Shown in pieces: positions 46,648-56,119 of a stretch of 64,000 nt of DNA; the first letter of the stretch is position 1; every line of letters starts with the position of its first letter. Under the pieces are notes generated by a model. It was not told where the DNA came from. It did no database searches and worked only from the letters and a program-made list of their open reading frames with translations. The DNA is from Bacillus ndiopicus. GTDB taxonomy: Bacteria > Bacillota > Bacilli > Bacillales_A > Planococcaceae. A program made the position numbers and the translations under genes. Where the stretch lies: NCBI RefSeq assembly GCF_000612805.1, contig NZ_HG964405.1, forward strand, positions 505,963 to 569,962. The letters are read 5' to 3'.

Positions 46648-46869
46648 ATGGCAATTATTATTGAACTCGATGTTATGCTAGCCAAACGAAAAATGACTGT
46701 AACAGAGCTATCAGAAAAAGTTGGCATTACGATGGCGAACCTTTCTATTTTAAAAACAGGCAAAGCAAAAGCCATCCGCTTTTCAACATTAGAGGCGATT
46801 TGTAAAGCTTTAGACTGTCAGCCAGGAGATATTTTGCTATATGAAGAGGATACCAACGATGAAGCATAA
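46648..46869 (+). CDS. Small Cro/CI-type (HTH_26) regulator, YozG-like
   Basis: 73 residues, almost entirely a helix-turn-helix of the Cro/CI type (MTVTELSEKVGITMANLSILKTGKAKAIRFSTLEAICKALDCQPGDIL). GAGGTGAACGAAT lies before the ATG, and the gene starts 11 nt after the DUF2975 gene. Probably regulates its own operon. Confidence 0.9.
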   Translation: MAIIIELDVMLAKRKMTVTELSEKVGITMANLSILKTGKAKAIRFSTLEAICKALDCQPGDILLYEEDTNDEA

Positions 46870-47623
46870 AGTAACACAGTTACTCTATTTCGGGCGAGAA
46901 CAAGCATTATCATGCCTTTTCCCAGTCGTTATCTTTGCTTCTCTAGCATTAACAAAATTTATTCCATTACCATTTCTAGCAAGGTACGACTGGCTTCTCA
47001 TCATCTGCCTTGCGATGCAATGGTGGATGGTGCGCTCTGGTCTTGAAACAAAGGATGAGCTCAAGGTTATCACATTATTTCACTTAATCGGGCTCACACT
47101 TGAAATTTTCAAAGTACATATGGGGTCATGGGTTTACCCAGAGGAAGGCTTTTTCAAAGTTTTCGGTGTGCCACTCTATAGCGGATTTATGTATGCTAGC
47201 GTCGCAAGCTATTTATGTCAAGCATGGCGTCGCTTAGATGTAGAGCTTGTCAAATGGCCACCATTTCTAGCCGTCGTACCACTTGCCTCAGCAATTTATT
47301 TCAATTTTTTCTGGCATCATTTTTGGATGGATATACGCTGGTGGCTAGGGCTTTTAGTGATTGTTGTATTCTGGCGTGCATCTGTTAATTATAAAGTGAA
47401 CGGTATAGAGTACCGCATGCCAATCGTATTAAGCTTCGCACTTATTGGATTTTTTATATGGATTGCTGAAAACATCGCGACCTTTTTTGGCGCATGGCAA
47501 TATCCGAATCAAACGCACGCTTGGAGTTTGGTGCATTTGGGGAAGATAAGTTCTTGGTTGCTCTTGGTTATTGTGAGTTTTTTGATTGTGGCGGAGTTGA
47601 AGAGGGTGAAGGGTGTGTCATAA
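46859..47623 (+). CDS. DUF817 integral membrane protein
   Basis: 254 residues with about seven hydrophobic helices and conserved-looking loops KVHMGSWVYPEEGFFKVFGVPL and FFGAWQYPNQ, typical of DUF817. Function unknown. ATG 46859 follows GAAGAGGA by 8 nt and overlaps the end of the regulator gene by 11 nt, so it belongs to that three-gene unit; the in-frame ATG 46841 lies before the ribosome site. Confidence 0.88.
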   Translation: MKHKVTQLLYFGREQALSCLFPVVIFASLALTKFIPLPFLARYDWLLIICLAMQWWMVRSGLETKDELKVITLFHLIGLTLEIFKVHMGSWVYPEEGFFKVFGVPLYSGFMYASVASYLCQAWRRLDVELVKWPPFLAVVPLASAIYFNFFWHHFWMDIRWWLGLLVIVVFWRASVNYKVNGIEYRMPIVLSFALIGFFIWIAENIATFFGAWQYPNQTHAWSLVHLGKISSWLLLVIVSFLIVAELKRVKGVS

Positions 47624-47639
47624 TAAGTAAGCATAAATG

Positions 47640-47682
47640 GAGAAACTCCCTCAGCAAAATTGTTGAAGGAGTTTCTCTTTCT
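47640..47682 (+). terminator. Terminator after the DUF817 gene
   Basis: GAGAAACTCC / GGAGTTTCTC with an 18-nt loop, followed by TTTCTT. It separates this unit from the cas promoter. Confidence 0.8.
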
Positions 47683-47775
47683 TATTAATCGGATTTTCGA
47701 TCCACGTAGTTTAATCTACGACCTATTAATAATATCATACTTTAAACAACTCTAAAACTTTAATAGCAAATAATG

Positions 47776-47804
47776 TTGCGTTTAGATATTTAGAATGTTA
47801 TGAT
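47776..47804 (+). promoter_or_regulatory. Promoter of the HTH-cas operon
   Basis: TTGCGT, exact 17-bp spacer, TATGAT, about 45 bp before the small HTH gene. Confidence 0.65.
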
Positions 47805-47812
47805 TTGTGAAA

Positions 47813-47832
47813 ATTAATCTTCTCCGATTAAT
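47813..47832. promoter_or_regulatory. Inverted repeat ATTAATC-N6-GATTAAT at the cas transcription start
   Basis: Seven-base arms (47813-47819 and 47826-47832) lie just downstream of the promoter. The extended arm TCCGATTAAT recurs inverted as ATTAATCGGA at 47684-47693. A likely operator. Confidence 0.5.
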
Positions 47833-47849
47833 ATATAAGGGGTGTGGCT

Positions 47850-48047
47850 ATGTATAAAAAACAAATTGAAATCTATCAAGCATTCAAATCTGGAAAATCA
47901 ATTAAATATTTGAGTAAGAAATATAATGTACCTAAATCTGAGATAGAGAGTATTATTCGTTATTATTTATCGCCTATTAGACTTTTATTAAGTTTTAATG
48001 CATCTATATTTTTAATTAAGATTATTAATCCGCGATTATTTTTGTGA
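47850..48047 (+). CDS. Small helix-turn-helix protein upstream of cas3
   Basis: 65 residues. Residues about 5-42 fold as a resolvase/transposase-type HTH (IEIYQAFKSGKSIKYLSKKYNVPKSEIESIIRYYL). The remaining part is a hydrophobic stretch (PIRLLLSFNASIFLIKIINPRLFL) that may form a membrane segment. AAGGGG lies 7 nt before ATG 47850; the GTG at 47844 is too close. First gene behind the cas promoter, 108 bp before cas3. It may be a regulator of the cas operon, but no known Cas family was recognised. Confidence 0.6.
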   Translation: MYKKQIEIYQAFKSGKSIKYLSKKYNVPKSEIESIIRYYLSPIRLLLSFNASIFLIKIINPRLFL

Positions 48048-48155
48048 AAATAATACATTAAAAAGGGAGAAAATTAATTAATTATGTCAGCATATCCAAA
48101 AATGAATTGCTCTTCCAAAAAACATGTTGTATGCTATAGAAAAGAGGTGGAACGT

Positions 48156-50507
48156 ATGTTTCTGGCGCATATTAGAGAGGTAGATCAGGCAGAGCAAAAT
48201 GTACAAAATCATTTAGAGGAAGTTGCAATATTAGCAAGAGTATATGGAAAGCCAGCAGGTGTAGGAGCACATGCTGAATTATCTGGTTTTTTACATGATC
48301 TGGGTAAATTTACAGAAGCGTTCACGATTTATTTGAAAAATGCGGTTTTGCATAATGAAATTGCGACAAAGAAGATAGACCATTCAACAGCAGGTGCAAA
48401 ATATTTGTATGAGCGATTTTATAACGGCGATGGAATGCAAAAATTAGTTGTAGAAACAGTAGGAATGGCTATATTATCACATCATTCTGGATTGCAAAAT
48501 TTTGCTCAACTAGATTTAGAGATATCTGATTATATAAAACGCGTAACAAAAGATTTACCCTATTATGATGAAGTGGTTGCAAATTTTGAAGCTATTGAAG
48601 GAAATAAAGAACGTGTACAACGATTAGTAAACGAAGCAAAAGAAGAATGTGGTATATTTTTTGAGAAAATAGGTACTAAAGAGCATATGAGTGTTTATTT
48701 GAGTTACTTACAAAAGCTTGTATTTAGTTGTTTAATTGATGCTGACCGTACAAATACTAGATGTTTTGAAGAGAATCAACCTTCAGTAATTTCAGACTAC
48801 ACCAACGTATTTTCAGAGGGTTATCAACAACTTATGAAACAAGTTGAAGAATGGAAGAAAAATAAGGAGCCTATTAATCAATTACGCACTGAAATGTCTG
48901 AAAATTGCGATTTGTTAGCTGGTAATCCATCATCTATTCACACATTATCTATTCCTACAGGAGGTGGTAAAACATTTGCGAGTTTACGTTATGCTTTAAA
49001 ACATGCTCAGCAGTATAAAAAATCACGCATCATTTATGTTGTTCCTTATACAACTATTTTAGAGCAAAATGCCGAAGCTGTTAGAAATATCATTAAGCAA
49101 CAAGATGCTGTTTTAGAACATCATGCAAATGTTGTAGATGATGAGAAACTTGATCAGGAAGAAGATTTTTATGGAATTCCTCATCATAAAAAATTGCAGC
49201 TAGGGAGAGATAATTGGGATTATCCAATTATCTTTACCACAATGGTACAGTTTTTAGATACTTTCTTTCAAAAGGGGACGAGAAAATCAAGAAGGTTGCA
49301 TAATTTAACAAATGCGGTTGTTATATTTGACGAAGTACAATCTGTTCCATACAAGCATTTTAGTTTATTTAATACTGCATTGAATTTTTTGCATTATATA
49401 GGAAATAGTAGCTTGGTTTTATGTACAGCTACACAGCCAACAGTTGGAACAATGAAGTATCCTATGGAATTAAATGAGAATGCTGAAATGGTTCCACAGT
49501 TAACAAATGTGGTAAAAGCATTTGAACGAGTTACGATTCACAATCGAGTAACTACTGAAGGATATGATGCAGAAAAACTGGCGATATTTGTGCAAAATAT
49601 ACTGAAGAAGAGACAATCAGTATTAGTTATATTAAATACAAAAACCGCTGTACGGCGATTGTATGAAGAACTAGCAAAAATAAAAGAGTGTAAGGTATAT
49701 CATTTGAGTACTTCTATGTGTCCAGCACATAGAAGCCAAACTTTAAGAGAAATCAAGGAAGGGCTTGGAAAAGAGCCAATTATTTGTGTTAGTAGTCAGT
49801 TGATTGAGGCTGGGGTAGATATTAGCTTTGAGGCAGTTGTTCGCTCTTTAGCGGGCTTAGATTCTATTGCCCAAGCAGCTGGTCGATGTAATCGTCACAA
49901 CAAGCAAGAAAAAGGCGATGTATACATTGTTCGAGCCAAAGATGAAAATTTAAGAAATCTTCCAGAAATCGCTGTAGGCGGAGAAGTAACAGCAAATTAT
50001 ATTTTGCGAGATGAAAAATATGCGGCTGATATTTTAAGTCCGAATGCAATTTACCATTATTTTAGACATTATGATAATTATGTGAAGTCGAAAATTAAAT
50101 TGACTCCAGACAAATTAAAGTATGAATTAATCAATCTTCTTGAAAGAGATATTCAATCACCAACGAGAGGAAACATATCCTATGCTTTATTTAAAACATT
50201 GGAACGATATTTTCAAGCGATTGAATCTCCTACAAAGGCAGTAGTTGTTCCATTCGAACAAGGAAAAGAAATTATTGCTGCATTGAATGAAAAACAAACG
50301 GATATGACGGAGTTTAATAATTTACTTAAAACAGCACAACAATTTAGCGTCAATCTATATGAACATGAATGCCGATTGCTTAGCCAACAAGGATTATTAA
50401 AGCAGTTATACAATGAGTCGTTTTATTATTTAGATGATAAAGCTTATAGCACAGCTTTTGGCGTTTCAATTAAAGGTGAAGAAAAAATGGAGGATTACTC
50501 CTTTTGA
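48156..50507 (+). CDS. cas3: Cas3 nuclease-helicase, type I-C
   Basis: Unwinds and degrades DNA marked by Cascade. The N-terminal HD nuclease has His20 and HD at 47-48 in GFLHDLGKF, and SHHSG near 109. The helicase has Walker A IPTGGGKT near 267-274, Walker B VIFDEVQS, the CTATQP motif III and QAAGRCNRH motif VI. 783 residues. ATG 48156 (GAGGTGG upstream) starts at the usual MFLAHIRE; the frame extends 24 codons further without support. First of seven cas genes. Confidence 0.95.
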   Translation: MFLAHIREVDQAEQNVQNHLEEVAILARVYGKPAGVGAHAELSGFLHDLGKFTEAFTIYLKNAVLHNEIATKKIDHSTAGAKYLYERFYNGDGMQKLVVETVGMAILSHHSGLQNFAQLDLEISDYIKRVTKDLPYYDEVVANFEAIEGNKERVQRLVNEAKEECGIFFEKIGTKEHMSVYLSYLQKLVFSCLIDADRTNTRCFEENQPSVISDYTNVFSEGYQQLMKQVEEWKKNKEPINQLRTEMSENCDLLAGNPSSIHTLSIPTGGGKTFASLRYALKHAQQYKKSRIIYVVPYTTILEQNAEAVRNIIKQQDAVLEHHANVVDDEKLDQEEDFYGIPHHKKLQLGRDNWDYPIIFTTMVQFLDTFFQKGTRKSRRLHNLTNAVVIFDEVQSVPYKHFSLFNTALNFLHYIGNSSLVLCTATQPTVGTMKYPMELNENAEMVPQLTNVVKAFERVTIHNRVTTEGYDAEKLAIFVQNILKKRQSVLVILNTKTAVRRLYEELAKIKECKVYHLSTSMCPAHRSQTLREIKEGLGKEPIICVSSQLIEAGVDISFEAVVRSLAGLDSIAQAAGRCNRHNKQEKGDVYIVRAKDENLRNLPEIAVGGEVTANYILRDEKYAADILSPNAIYHYFRHYDNYVKSKIKLTPDKLKYELINLLERDIQSPTRGNISYALFKTLERYFQAIESPTKAVVVPFEQGKEIIAALNEKQTDMTEFNNLLKTAQQFSVNLYEHECRLLSQQGLLKQLYNESFYYLDDKAYSTAFGVSIKGEEKMEDYSF

Positions 50508-50519
50508 AGAGGTGAAAAA

Positions 50520-51248
50520 ATGCGCAATCAAATTGAATTTAAAGTCTATGGTAAGTATGCCTTATTTACAGACCCTGTTACACGTATTGGGGGAGAAAAA
50601 TTTACCTATCAAATTCCAACATATCAAGCATTAAAAGGGATTGTAGAATCCGTATATTGGAAACCTACGATTGTTTGGTATATTGACGAAGTACGCGTAA
50701 TGAATGCTATTCAAACAGAAGTAAAAGGAGTTCGCCCGATAAAGTATCAAGATGATTCCAATGATTTAGCATACTATACGTATTTAAGAGAGCCAGTATA
50801 TCATGTTCGAGCTCATTTTGAGTTCAATGAAAATCGCCCTGATTTGGCATATGATCGAAATGAAGAGAAGCATCATAATATCGCAAAACGCTGTGTGAAA
50901 CGTGGTGGACGCCGCGATATTTACTTAGGTACGCGAGAATGTCAAGGTTACGTTGAGTATTGTGAATTTGATAGTGGTAGCGGGTTTTATGATAATTATG
51001 GGGAAATTAGCTTTGGACCAATGTTTCACGGTTTCACATACCCAGATGAAAATAGCGAAGGAGAGTTACAAGCTAGGATTTGGCAACGACCTACAATGAG
51101 AGATGGGAAAATTCAGTTTACTCGTCCAGAAGAGTGTGAAATTGTGCGTCCAATTAGAAAGGGCTCTGTGAAGCCTTTTGAGGAAAATATAAACTTTAAA
51201 AATGTCAACGATGAGTATGAGGAGATTTTTAAGGAGGTGAATCGATGA
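50520..51248 (+). CDS. cas5c: Cas5c (Cas5d), crRNA-processing endonuclease
   Basis: In type I-C, Cas5 replaces Cas6 and cuts the repeat hairpin. The catalytic triad known from Bacillus halodurans (Tyr46, Lys116, His117) is present as Tyr46 and Lys117/His118 in [14 protein letters not shown] start [15 protein letters not shown] and the [18 protein letters not shown] loop are typical. 242 residues. AGAGGTG upstream. Overlaps cas8c by 4 nt. Confidence 0.95.
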   Translation: MRNQIEFKVYGKYALFTDPVTRIGGEKFTYQIPTYQALKGIVESVYWKPTIVWYIDEVRVMNAIQTEVKGVRPIKYQDDSNDLAYYTYLREPVYHVRAHFEFNENRPDLAYDRNEEKHHNIAKRCVKRGGRRDIYLGTRECQGYVEYCEFDSGSGFYDNYGEISFGPMFHGFTYPDENSEGELQARIWQRPTMRDGKIQFTRPEECEIVRPIRKGSVKPFEENINFKNVNDEYEEIFKEVNR

Positions 51249-53122
51249 ACTGGATGCAGCAATTAGAAAAAGTTTATGATAACAATATTAAGCAAGTTGG
51301 TAAATTTGAAGAAAGAAACCAACAGCGTATTACATTATTACCTGTTTCACATGTGATGCAAAGCGCACAAATTGAAATTCTCATTAGTCCCGAAGGTAAT
51401 TTTATAGAGGCAAGAGTAGTAAATAAGGAGTATGCAAGAACAATTGTCCCTGTTACACTAGCTTCTGCTAATCGTACAAGCGCAAGTGCACCACATTTTT
51501 TACATGATAAACTAGCCTATGTTGCTGGAGATTATGTAGCTTTTGGCGGAAATGAAAAACGGACTAACTATTATAATGATTATATCAATCAAATGCAGCG
51601 ATGGGTAAATGATGAACATGCACCACAACGTGTACAAGCCATCTATGATTATGTAAAGAAAGGTACAGTAATAGCAGATTTAGTACAAGCGAAAGTGCTA
51701 TTTGTAGACGAACATAATAAAATTATTACAAAATGGGAAGATAAAGAAAAACCATTAATTTTTCAAGTAGTTGCTGGCGATATACTTGATGCCTTTGTTC
51801 GTTTTGATGTGCTTCATACAACATACGAAGAATCAGTTGTATGGGAAGATAAAAAGTTATTTGATGCGTATATTGAATTTTTTAATAATAATTATCTAGA
51901 AGAACAAGGCGTTTGTTATATTAGTGGAAAAACAGTTCCTTTAACATCTCAACATGGTGCACGTATACGAAATGCTGGAGATATGTCAAAATTAATTTCT
52001 TCCAATGATAGTGTAGGTTACACATATCGAGGGCGTTTGGGAAAACCAACTGAAGTTGTTCAAATAGGTTATGAAATTTCCCAAAAAGCGCATCATGCGT
52101 TGCGTTGGTTAATGCAACGACAGAGTATGTATGTAGATTCACGATACTTTACAACATTTGGTATTGAACTATCTAATATCGTTGACCCATTTGAAAGCTC
52201 AATTGGTTTAATTGCATCTAGTACGAATAAAAAATATACAGCTGAAATGGAAGCAGATGCTCTACATCAAGCTATTAAAGGCTATAAAAACCAATTAACA
52301 AAAGATAAGGTAGAAAATATTATCGTGATGGCGATGGACGCAGCTACATCTGGTCGTTTAGCAATCGTTTATTATCAAAATTTTCATACGGATTTGTTTT
52401 TAGATAATGTAGAGCACTGGCACAATACATGCAAATGGTTACAGTTTATAAAAGATGAAGAAACAGAAAAAGTCCTACGTGTTATAGGAACACCTTCTAC
52501 TTATCGAATTGTAGAAGCTGTTTATGGTAGTAAAGCTGATGCACGAATTAAAAAGCAACTTTATACACGTTTATTACCATGTATTGTGGAAAAAAAGCCA
52601 ATACCATTAGATGTTGTTAGATTGATTTTTAATCGTATTAAAAATCCTATGAGCTTTAAAAACTCGCTGGAATCTTGGGAAGGGACACTTAATATTGCTT
52701 GTGCATTAGTATTGAAATTACATGAAGGAGAGGGATACACTATGGCTCTACAAGAGGACAATGTAACGCGTGATTATTTATTTGGTCGTCTTTTGGGAGT
52801 AGCAGAAGTAATGGAAGAGAGAATCTTGAAAGCGCGTGATGAAAATCGTTCTACAAATGCGACACGTTATTTTAATGCATTTACGCAAAATCCAGCACGT
52901 ACTTGGCATGTCATTCGTCGTCAATTACAGCCGTACTTTATGAGACAGGGAGAGAATATAAACTATTACGCGAGGTTATTACGAAAAATTGAAGATCAAC
53001 TCACAGCAGAAAAAATGAGTAATAAGCCATTAGACCCGGTATTTATACTTGGTTATAGCAGCCAAATTCAAGACATGTATAAGAAAAAGGAGGATGGAGC
53101 AAATGACAATATTGGAGAATAA
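51245..53122 (+). CDS. cas8c: Cas8c (Csd1), large Cascade subunit
   Basis: Large subunit involved in PAM recognition in type I-C. 625 residues, no enzyme motifs. Family-like features are the [22 protein letters not shown] start, the conserved [31 protein letters not shown] region near 221-250 and the C-terminal [36 protein letters not shown] precedes the ATG, within the cas5c end. Internal re-initiation (a Cas11c product) is possible but not determined here. Confidence 0.93.
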   Translation: MNWMQQLEKVYDNNIKQVGKFEERNQQRITLLPVSHVMQSAQIEILISPEGNFIEARVVNKEYARTIVPVTLASANRTSASAPHFLHDKLAYVAGDYVAFGGNEKRTNYYNDYINQMQRWVNDEHAPQRVQAIYDYVKKGTVIADLVQAKVLFVDEHNKIITKWEDKEKPLIFQVVAGDILDAFVRFDVLHTTYEESVVWEDKKLFDAYIEFFNNNYLEEQGVCYISGKTVPLTSQHGARIRNAGDMSKLISSNDSVGYTYRGRLGKPTEVVQIGYEISQKAHHALRWLMQRQSMYVDSRYFTTFGIELSNIVDPFESSIGLIASSTNKKYTAEMEADALHQAIKGYKNQLTKDKVENIIVMAMDAATSGRLAIVYYQNFHTDLFLDNVEHWHNTCKWLQFIKDEETEKVLRVIGTPSTYRIVEAVYGSKADARIKKQLYTRLLPCIVEKKPIPLDVVRLIFNRIKNPMSFKNSLESWEGTLNIACALVLKLHEGEGYTMALQEDNVTRDYLFGRLLGVAEVMEERILKARDENRSTNATRYFNAFTQNPARTWHVIRRQLQPYFMRQGENINYYARLLRKIEDQLTAEKMSNKPLDPVFILGYSSQIQDMYKKKEDGANDNIGE

Positions 53123-53984
53123 AATTGACTTTGCAGTAGTATTTACAGTAAATAAAGCGAACCCTAATGGAGATCCTTTAAACGGAAATCAGCCGAGGCA
53201 AGATTTTAATGGGCATGGTGAAGTATCGGATGTTGCGATTAAGCGGAAACTACGCAACCGCTTACAAGATGAAGGTGAATCTATTTTAGTGCAGTCAGAT
53301 GAACGACGAACAGATAATCATCGAAGTATTCGTGATCGAGTAGCAGCAGTAGAAGCTTTAAATAAAATTTTAACGAAAGGTAAAGGAACGAGTGAAGAAG
53401 AAGCATCCGCCGAAAAACTTGCTTGTGAACAGTGGTACGATGTACGTGCGTTTGGACAAGTTTTTGCATTTAAAGGCGATAAGCTATCTTTAAGTGTTCG
53501 CGGTCCTGTATCCATTCATGCAGCAACAAGTATTGACCCTGTAGATATTACAAGTATGCAAATTACAAAAAGTGTGAACTCCATTACAAATACAAAGGAC
53601 CCAAGCCAAAAAACTTCTGATACTATGGGTATGAAGCACCGCGTGGATTTTGGTGTCTATGTATTTTATGGCAGTATTAACCCTCAACTCGCGGAGCGCA
53701 CAGGCTTTACATATGAGGATGCACAAAAATTGAAAGAAGCACTTCGAACATTGTTTGCAAATGATGCTTCTTCGGCACGTCCTGATGGCAGTATGGAAGT
53801 GAATAAATTATTTTGGTGGGAGCACAATTGTAAATTAGGACAATATTCATCTGCAAAAGTACATCGGTCTGTAAAAATTGAGCGAATACAGGATAATTCT
53901 AAGCCATCGATTGAAGATTATTTGATTACAGCCGATGAAACTGAGTTAGTAGGCTTAGTTGCAGAGCAATATGATGGCTTATAA
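53103..53984 (+). CDS. cas7c: Cas7c (Csd2), Cascade backbone subunit
   Basis: Binds along the crRNA spacer as the Cascade backbone. 293 residues with the diagnostic N-terminal VVFTVNKANPNGDPLNGNQPRQD and the later SVRGPVSIHAATSIDPVDITSMQITKSVN and TMGMKHRVDFGVYVFYG. ATG 53103 lies 9 nt after AAAGGAGG and overlaps the end of cas8c by 20 nt; an in-frame ATG at 53094 abuts the ribosome site. Confidence 0.95.
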   Translation: MTILENKIDFAVVFTVNKANPNGDPLNGNQPRQDFNGHGEVSDVAIKRKLRNRLQDEGESILVQSDERRTDNHRSIRDRVAAVEALNKILTKGKGTSEEEASAEKLACEQWYDVRAFGQVFAFKGDKLSLSVRGPVSIHAATSIDPVDITSMQITKSVNSITNTKDPSQKTSDTMGMKHRVDFGVYVFYGSINPQLAERTGFTYEDAQKLKEALRTLFANDASSARPDGSMEVNKLFWWEHNCKLGQYSSAKVHRSVKIERIQDNSKPSIEDYLITADETELVGLVAEQYDGL

Positions 53985-54630
53985 CGAAGAACAATTTTTA
54001 ATGTTGTCAGGTTTACAACATTTTGTGTTTTGCCGTAGGCAGTGGGCGTTAATTCATATTGAACAAGTGTGGTTAGATAATGTACTTACTGTTGAAGGTG
54101 ATGCTTTGCATGAAAAAGCAGATGATCCATCCATACGTGAAAAGCGGGGAGATACAATTTATGTGCGTGCTTTACCTATCCACTCACATGAATTGGGGAT
54201 TAGCGGTATTTGCGATATGGTAGAGTTTACAAGAGCAGTAGATGGCATTACCTTAGCAAACGAAGAAGGTAAGTTTGCTGTCAAGCCGATTGAATATAAG
54301 AAAGGGGCACCCAAAAAGCATGATGCTGATATTGCACAGCTTGTAGCACAGGTTCTTTGTCTCGAAGAAATGCTCCAAACAACGATAGATGAGGCCGCAC
54401 TCTATTATCATGAAACAAGGAGACGAGAAATCGTAACGATTACACCAGAATGGCGTAGTAAAATCATCGCAATGATTAAAGAAATGCATCAATATTATGA
54501 ACGTCAACATACACCTCGTGTGAAAACGGGAAAGCATTGTAAGAGTTGTTCATTACAACATATTTGTTTACCAGAGTTATTAAATAAAGAATCTGTACTT
54601 GCGTATATAGATAGGGTGACAAAAGAATGA
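53974..54630 (+). CDS. cas4: Cas4 adaptation exonuclease
   Basis: Trims prespacers and selects the PAM side together with Cas1-Cas2. RecB-like nuclease motifs: GDALHEKA near 49-56, GICDMVEF near 82-89 and IEYKKG near 110-115. Iron-sulfur cysteines: Cys20 (FCRRQW) and the C-terminal cluster C-K-S-C-S-L-Q-H-I-C near 192-201. 218 residues from ATG 53974; ATG 53971 precedes it directly. Overlaps cas7c by 11 nt and cas1 by 4 nt. Confidence 0.94.
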   Translation: MAYNEEQFLMLSGLQHFVFCRRQWALIHIEQVWLDNVLTVEGDALHEKADDPSIREKRGDTIYVRALPIHSHELGISGICDMVEFTRAVDGITLANEEGKFAVKPIEYKKGAPKKHDADIAQLVAQVLCLEEMLQTTIDEAALYYHETRRREIVTITPEWRSKIIAMIKEMHQYYERQHTPRVKTGKHCKSCSLQHICLPELLNKESVLAYIDRVTKE

Positions 54631-55658
54631 AACGATTATTAAATGTAGTTTATGTATCTCAGTCCGATGTATATCTCGCACTAAATGGCAAAAACCTTGT
54701 TTTATTAAAAGAAGGAGAAGAACTAGGGAAAGTACCAATTTTAAATCTTGAAGGTATTTGTACATTTGGTCATCAAGGGGCAAGTCCTGCATTAATGGCT
54801 ACATGCATGGAGCAGAATATAAGCCTAACATTCTTTTCAAGTAGTGGACGTTTTCGTGGAAGATTAACAGGTGCTGTTAATGGGAATGTAACATTACGTA
54901 AAAAGCAGTACGAGGTTTCGATGTGCGAGTCAGAAAGTGTAGCAATAGCGCGACATATGATTGGTGGTAAGATTTATAATTCAGAACAAAATTTAAAGCG
55001 AACTATACGTGACCATGCTTTACGTGTGAATACGGAACGAATAGAACAAGTTTTAGAACGTTTAAAGCAGGCACGAAATGCCGCTTTTTCAGCCACAAAT
55101 TTAGAAGAATTACGCGGTATAGAAGGTAATGCTGCAAGTGCTTATTTTAGCGTTTTTGATGAGTGTATTTTGCAACAAAAAGAGGATTTTTATTATAGAG
55201 GTAGGAGCAGACGCCCACCGCTTGATTGTATAAATGCATTATTATCATTGACTTATTCTTTACTCGCCTCCGAAGTAGCGGCTGCACTTGAAGGTGTGGG
55301 ATTAGATTCTTATGTAGGATTTCTACACAAAGATCGACCAGGACGGACCTCACTTGCTTTAGATTTGATGGAGGAGTTACGCCCTGTGATAGCAGAACGC
55401 TTTGTTTTGAAATTAGTTAATCGTAAACAAATACAAGCTAATGATTTTATCGTAAAAGAAAACGGTGCAGTATTATTAAAAGATGATGTAAGAAGGAATT
55501 TTTTCAAGCTGTGGCAAGAGGCTAAACAAGAATTTGTAACACATCCTTACTTAAAAGAAAAAATTCAATGGGGCTTAGTTCCTCATGCACAAGCCCTTTT
55601 ATTAGCCCGCTTTTTACGGGGAGATTTAGATGCATACCCACCATTTTTAATAAGGTAG
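54627..55658 (+). CDS. cas1: Cas1 integrase
   Basis: Inserts new spacers at the leader end. Metal-binding residues are recognisable: Glu in RGIEGNAASAYF near 166, His in VGFLHKDRPGRTSLALDLMEEL near 234 and the Asp in the same helix near 245. N-terminal beta-sheet dimerisation domain (residues 1-95). 343 residues, I-C subtype in style. ATGA overlap with cas4. Confidence 0.95.
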   Translation: MKRLLNVVYVSQSDVYLALNGKNLVLLKEGEELGKVPILNLEGICTFGHQGASPALMATCMEQNISLTFFSSSGRFRGRLTGAVNGNVTLRKKQYEVSMCESESVAIARHMIGGKIYNSEQNLKRTIRDHALRVNTERIEQVLERLKQARNAAFSATNLEELRGIEGNAASAYFSVFDECILQQKEDFYYRGRSRRPPLDCINALLSLTYSLLASEVAAALEGVGLDSYVGFLHKDRPGRTSLALDLMEELRPVIAERFVLKLVNRKQIQANDFIVKENGAVLLKDDVRRNFFKLWQEAKQEFVTHPYLKEKIQWGLVPHAQALLLARFLRGDLDAYPPFLIR

Positions 55659-55668
55659 GTGAATTATT

Positions 55669-55959
55669 TTGTTGATTTTAGTAACTTATGATGTGCAAAC
55701 TAGTACAAGTGGTGGAGCCAAGCGTTTACGTCATGTTGCAAAGAAATGCGGAGAATACGGCATACGCGTACAAAATTCTGTATTTGAATGTGTCGTAGAT
55801 GCTACGCAATATAAGCAACTTCAACTTGCACTTGAAAAAATTATTGATCCTGAAAAGGATAGTCTTCGATTTTATAATTTAGGAAACAAATATAGTTCAA
55901 AAGTTATTCATTTGGGAGCAAAAGAAGCACTTGATGTAGAAGCCCCACTCATATTTTAA
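55669..55959 (+). CDS. cas2: Cas2, adaptation complex subunit
   Basis: Ferredoxin-fold partner of Cas1. Beta-1 LILVTYDVQ with Asp8, then RLRHVAKKCGEYGIRVQNSVFEC and the C-terminal SLRFYNLG. 96 residues. TTG start (55669, a second TTG follows) with AAGGTAGGTGA upstream; no ATG fits. Last gene of the cas operon, 160 bp before array 3. Confidence 0.94.
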   Translation: MLILVTYDVQTSTSGGAKRLRHVAKKCGEYGIRVQNSVFECVVDATQYKQLQLALEKIIDPEKDSLRFYNLGNKYSSKVIHLGAKEALDVEAPLIF

Positions 55960-56119
55960 TTACGCGAACCCCTAGTGCCCATAAAAACCCTAGGAGGTTC
56001 GCGCAAAATTTGCAGCAATTAGATAAGTTTTAGAATCCAGACTCCCTAAAATTTATGCAGTATGCTTTAATGATATCAATATATAGTTGATAAATGGATC
56101 TACCTGACTATATATTGCG
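55960..56119 (+). promoter_or_regulatory. CRISPR leader of array 3
   Basis: Between cas2 and the first repeat. It starts with a long inverted repeat CGCGAACC.CCTAG / CTAGGAGGTTCGCG (55963-55975 and 55990-56003), which may also terminate the cas transcript. The remainder is AT-rich and does not resemble the leaders of arrays 1 and 2 apart from the GCGAA palindrome theme. Confidence 0.75.

Noticed and set aside
47494-47688. 64-codon plus-strand frame overlapping the end of the DUF817 gene
   Set aside because: Runs through the terminator and has no ribosome site.
55963-56003. Inverted repeat after cas2 considered as a plain terminator only
   Set aside because: It has no T run, and similar GCGAA palindromes open the other two leaders, so a leader element is more likely, though both roles are possible.
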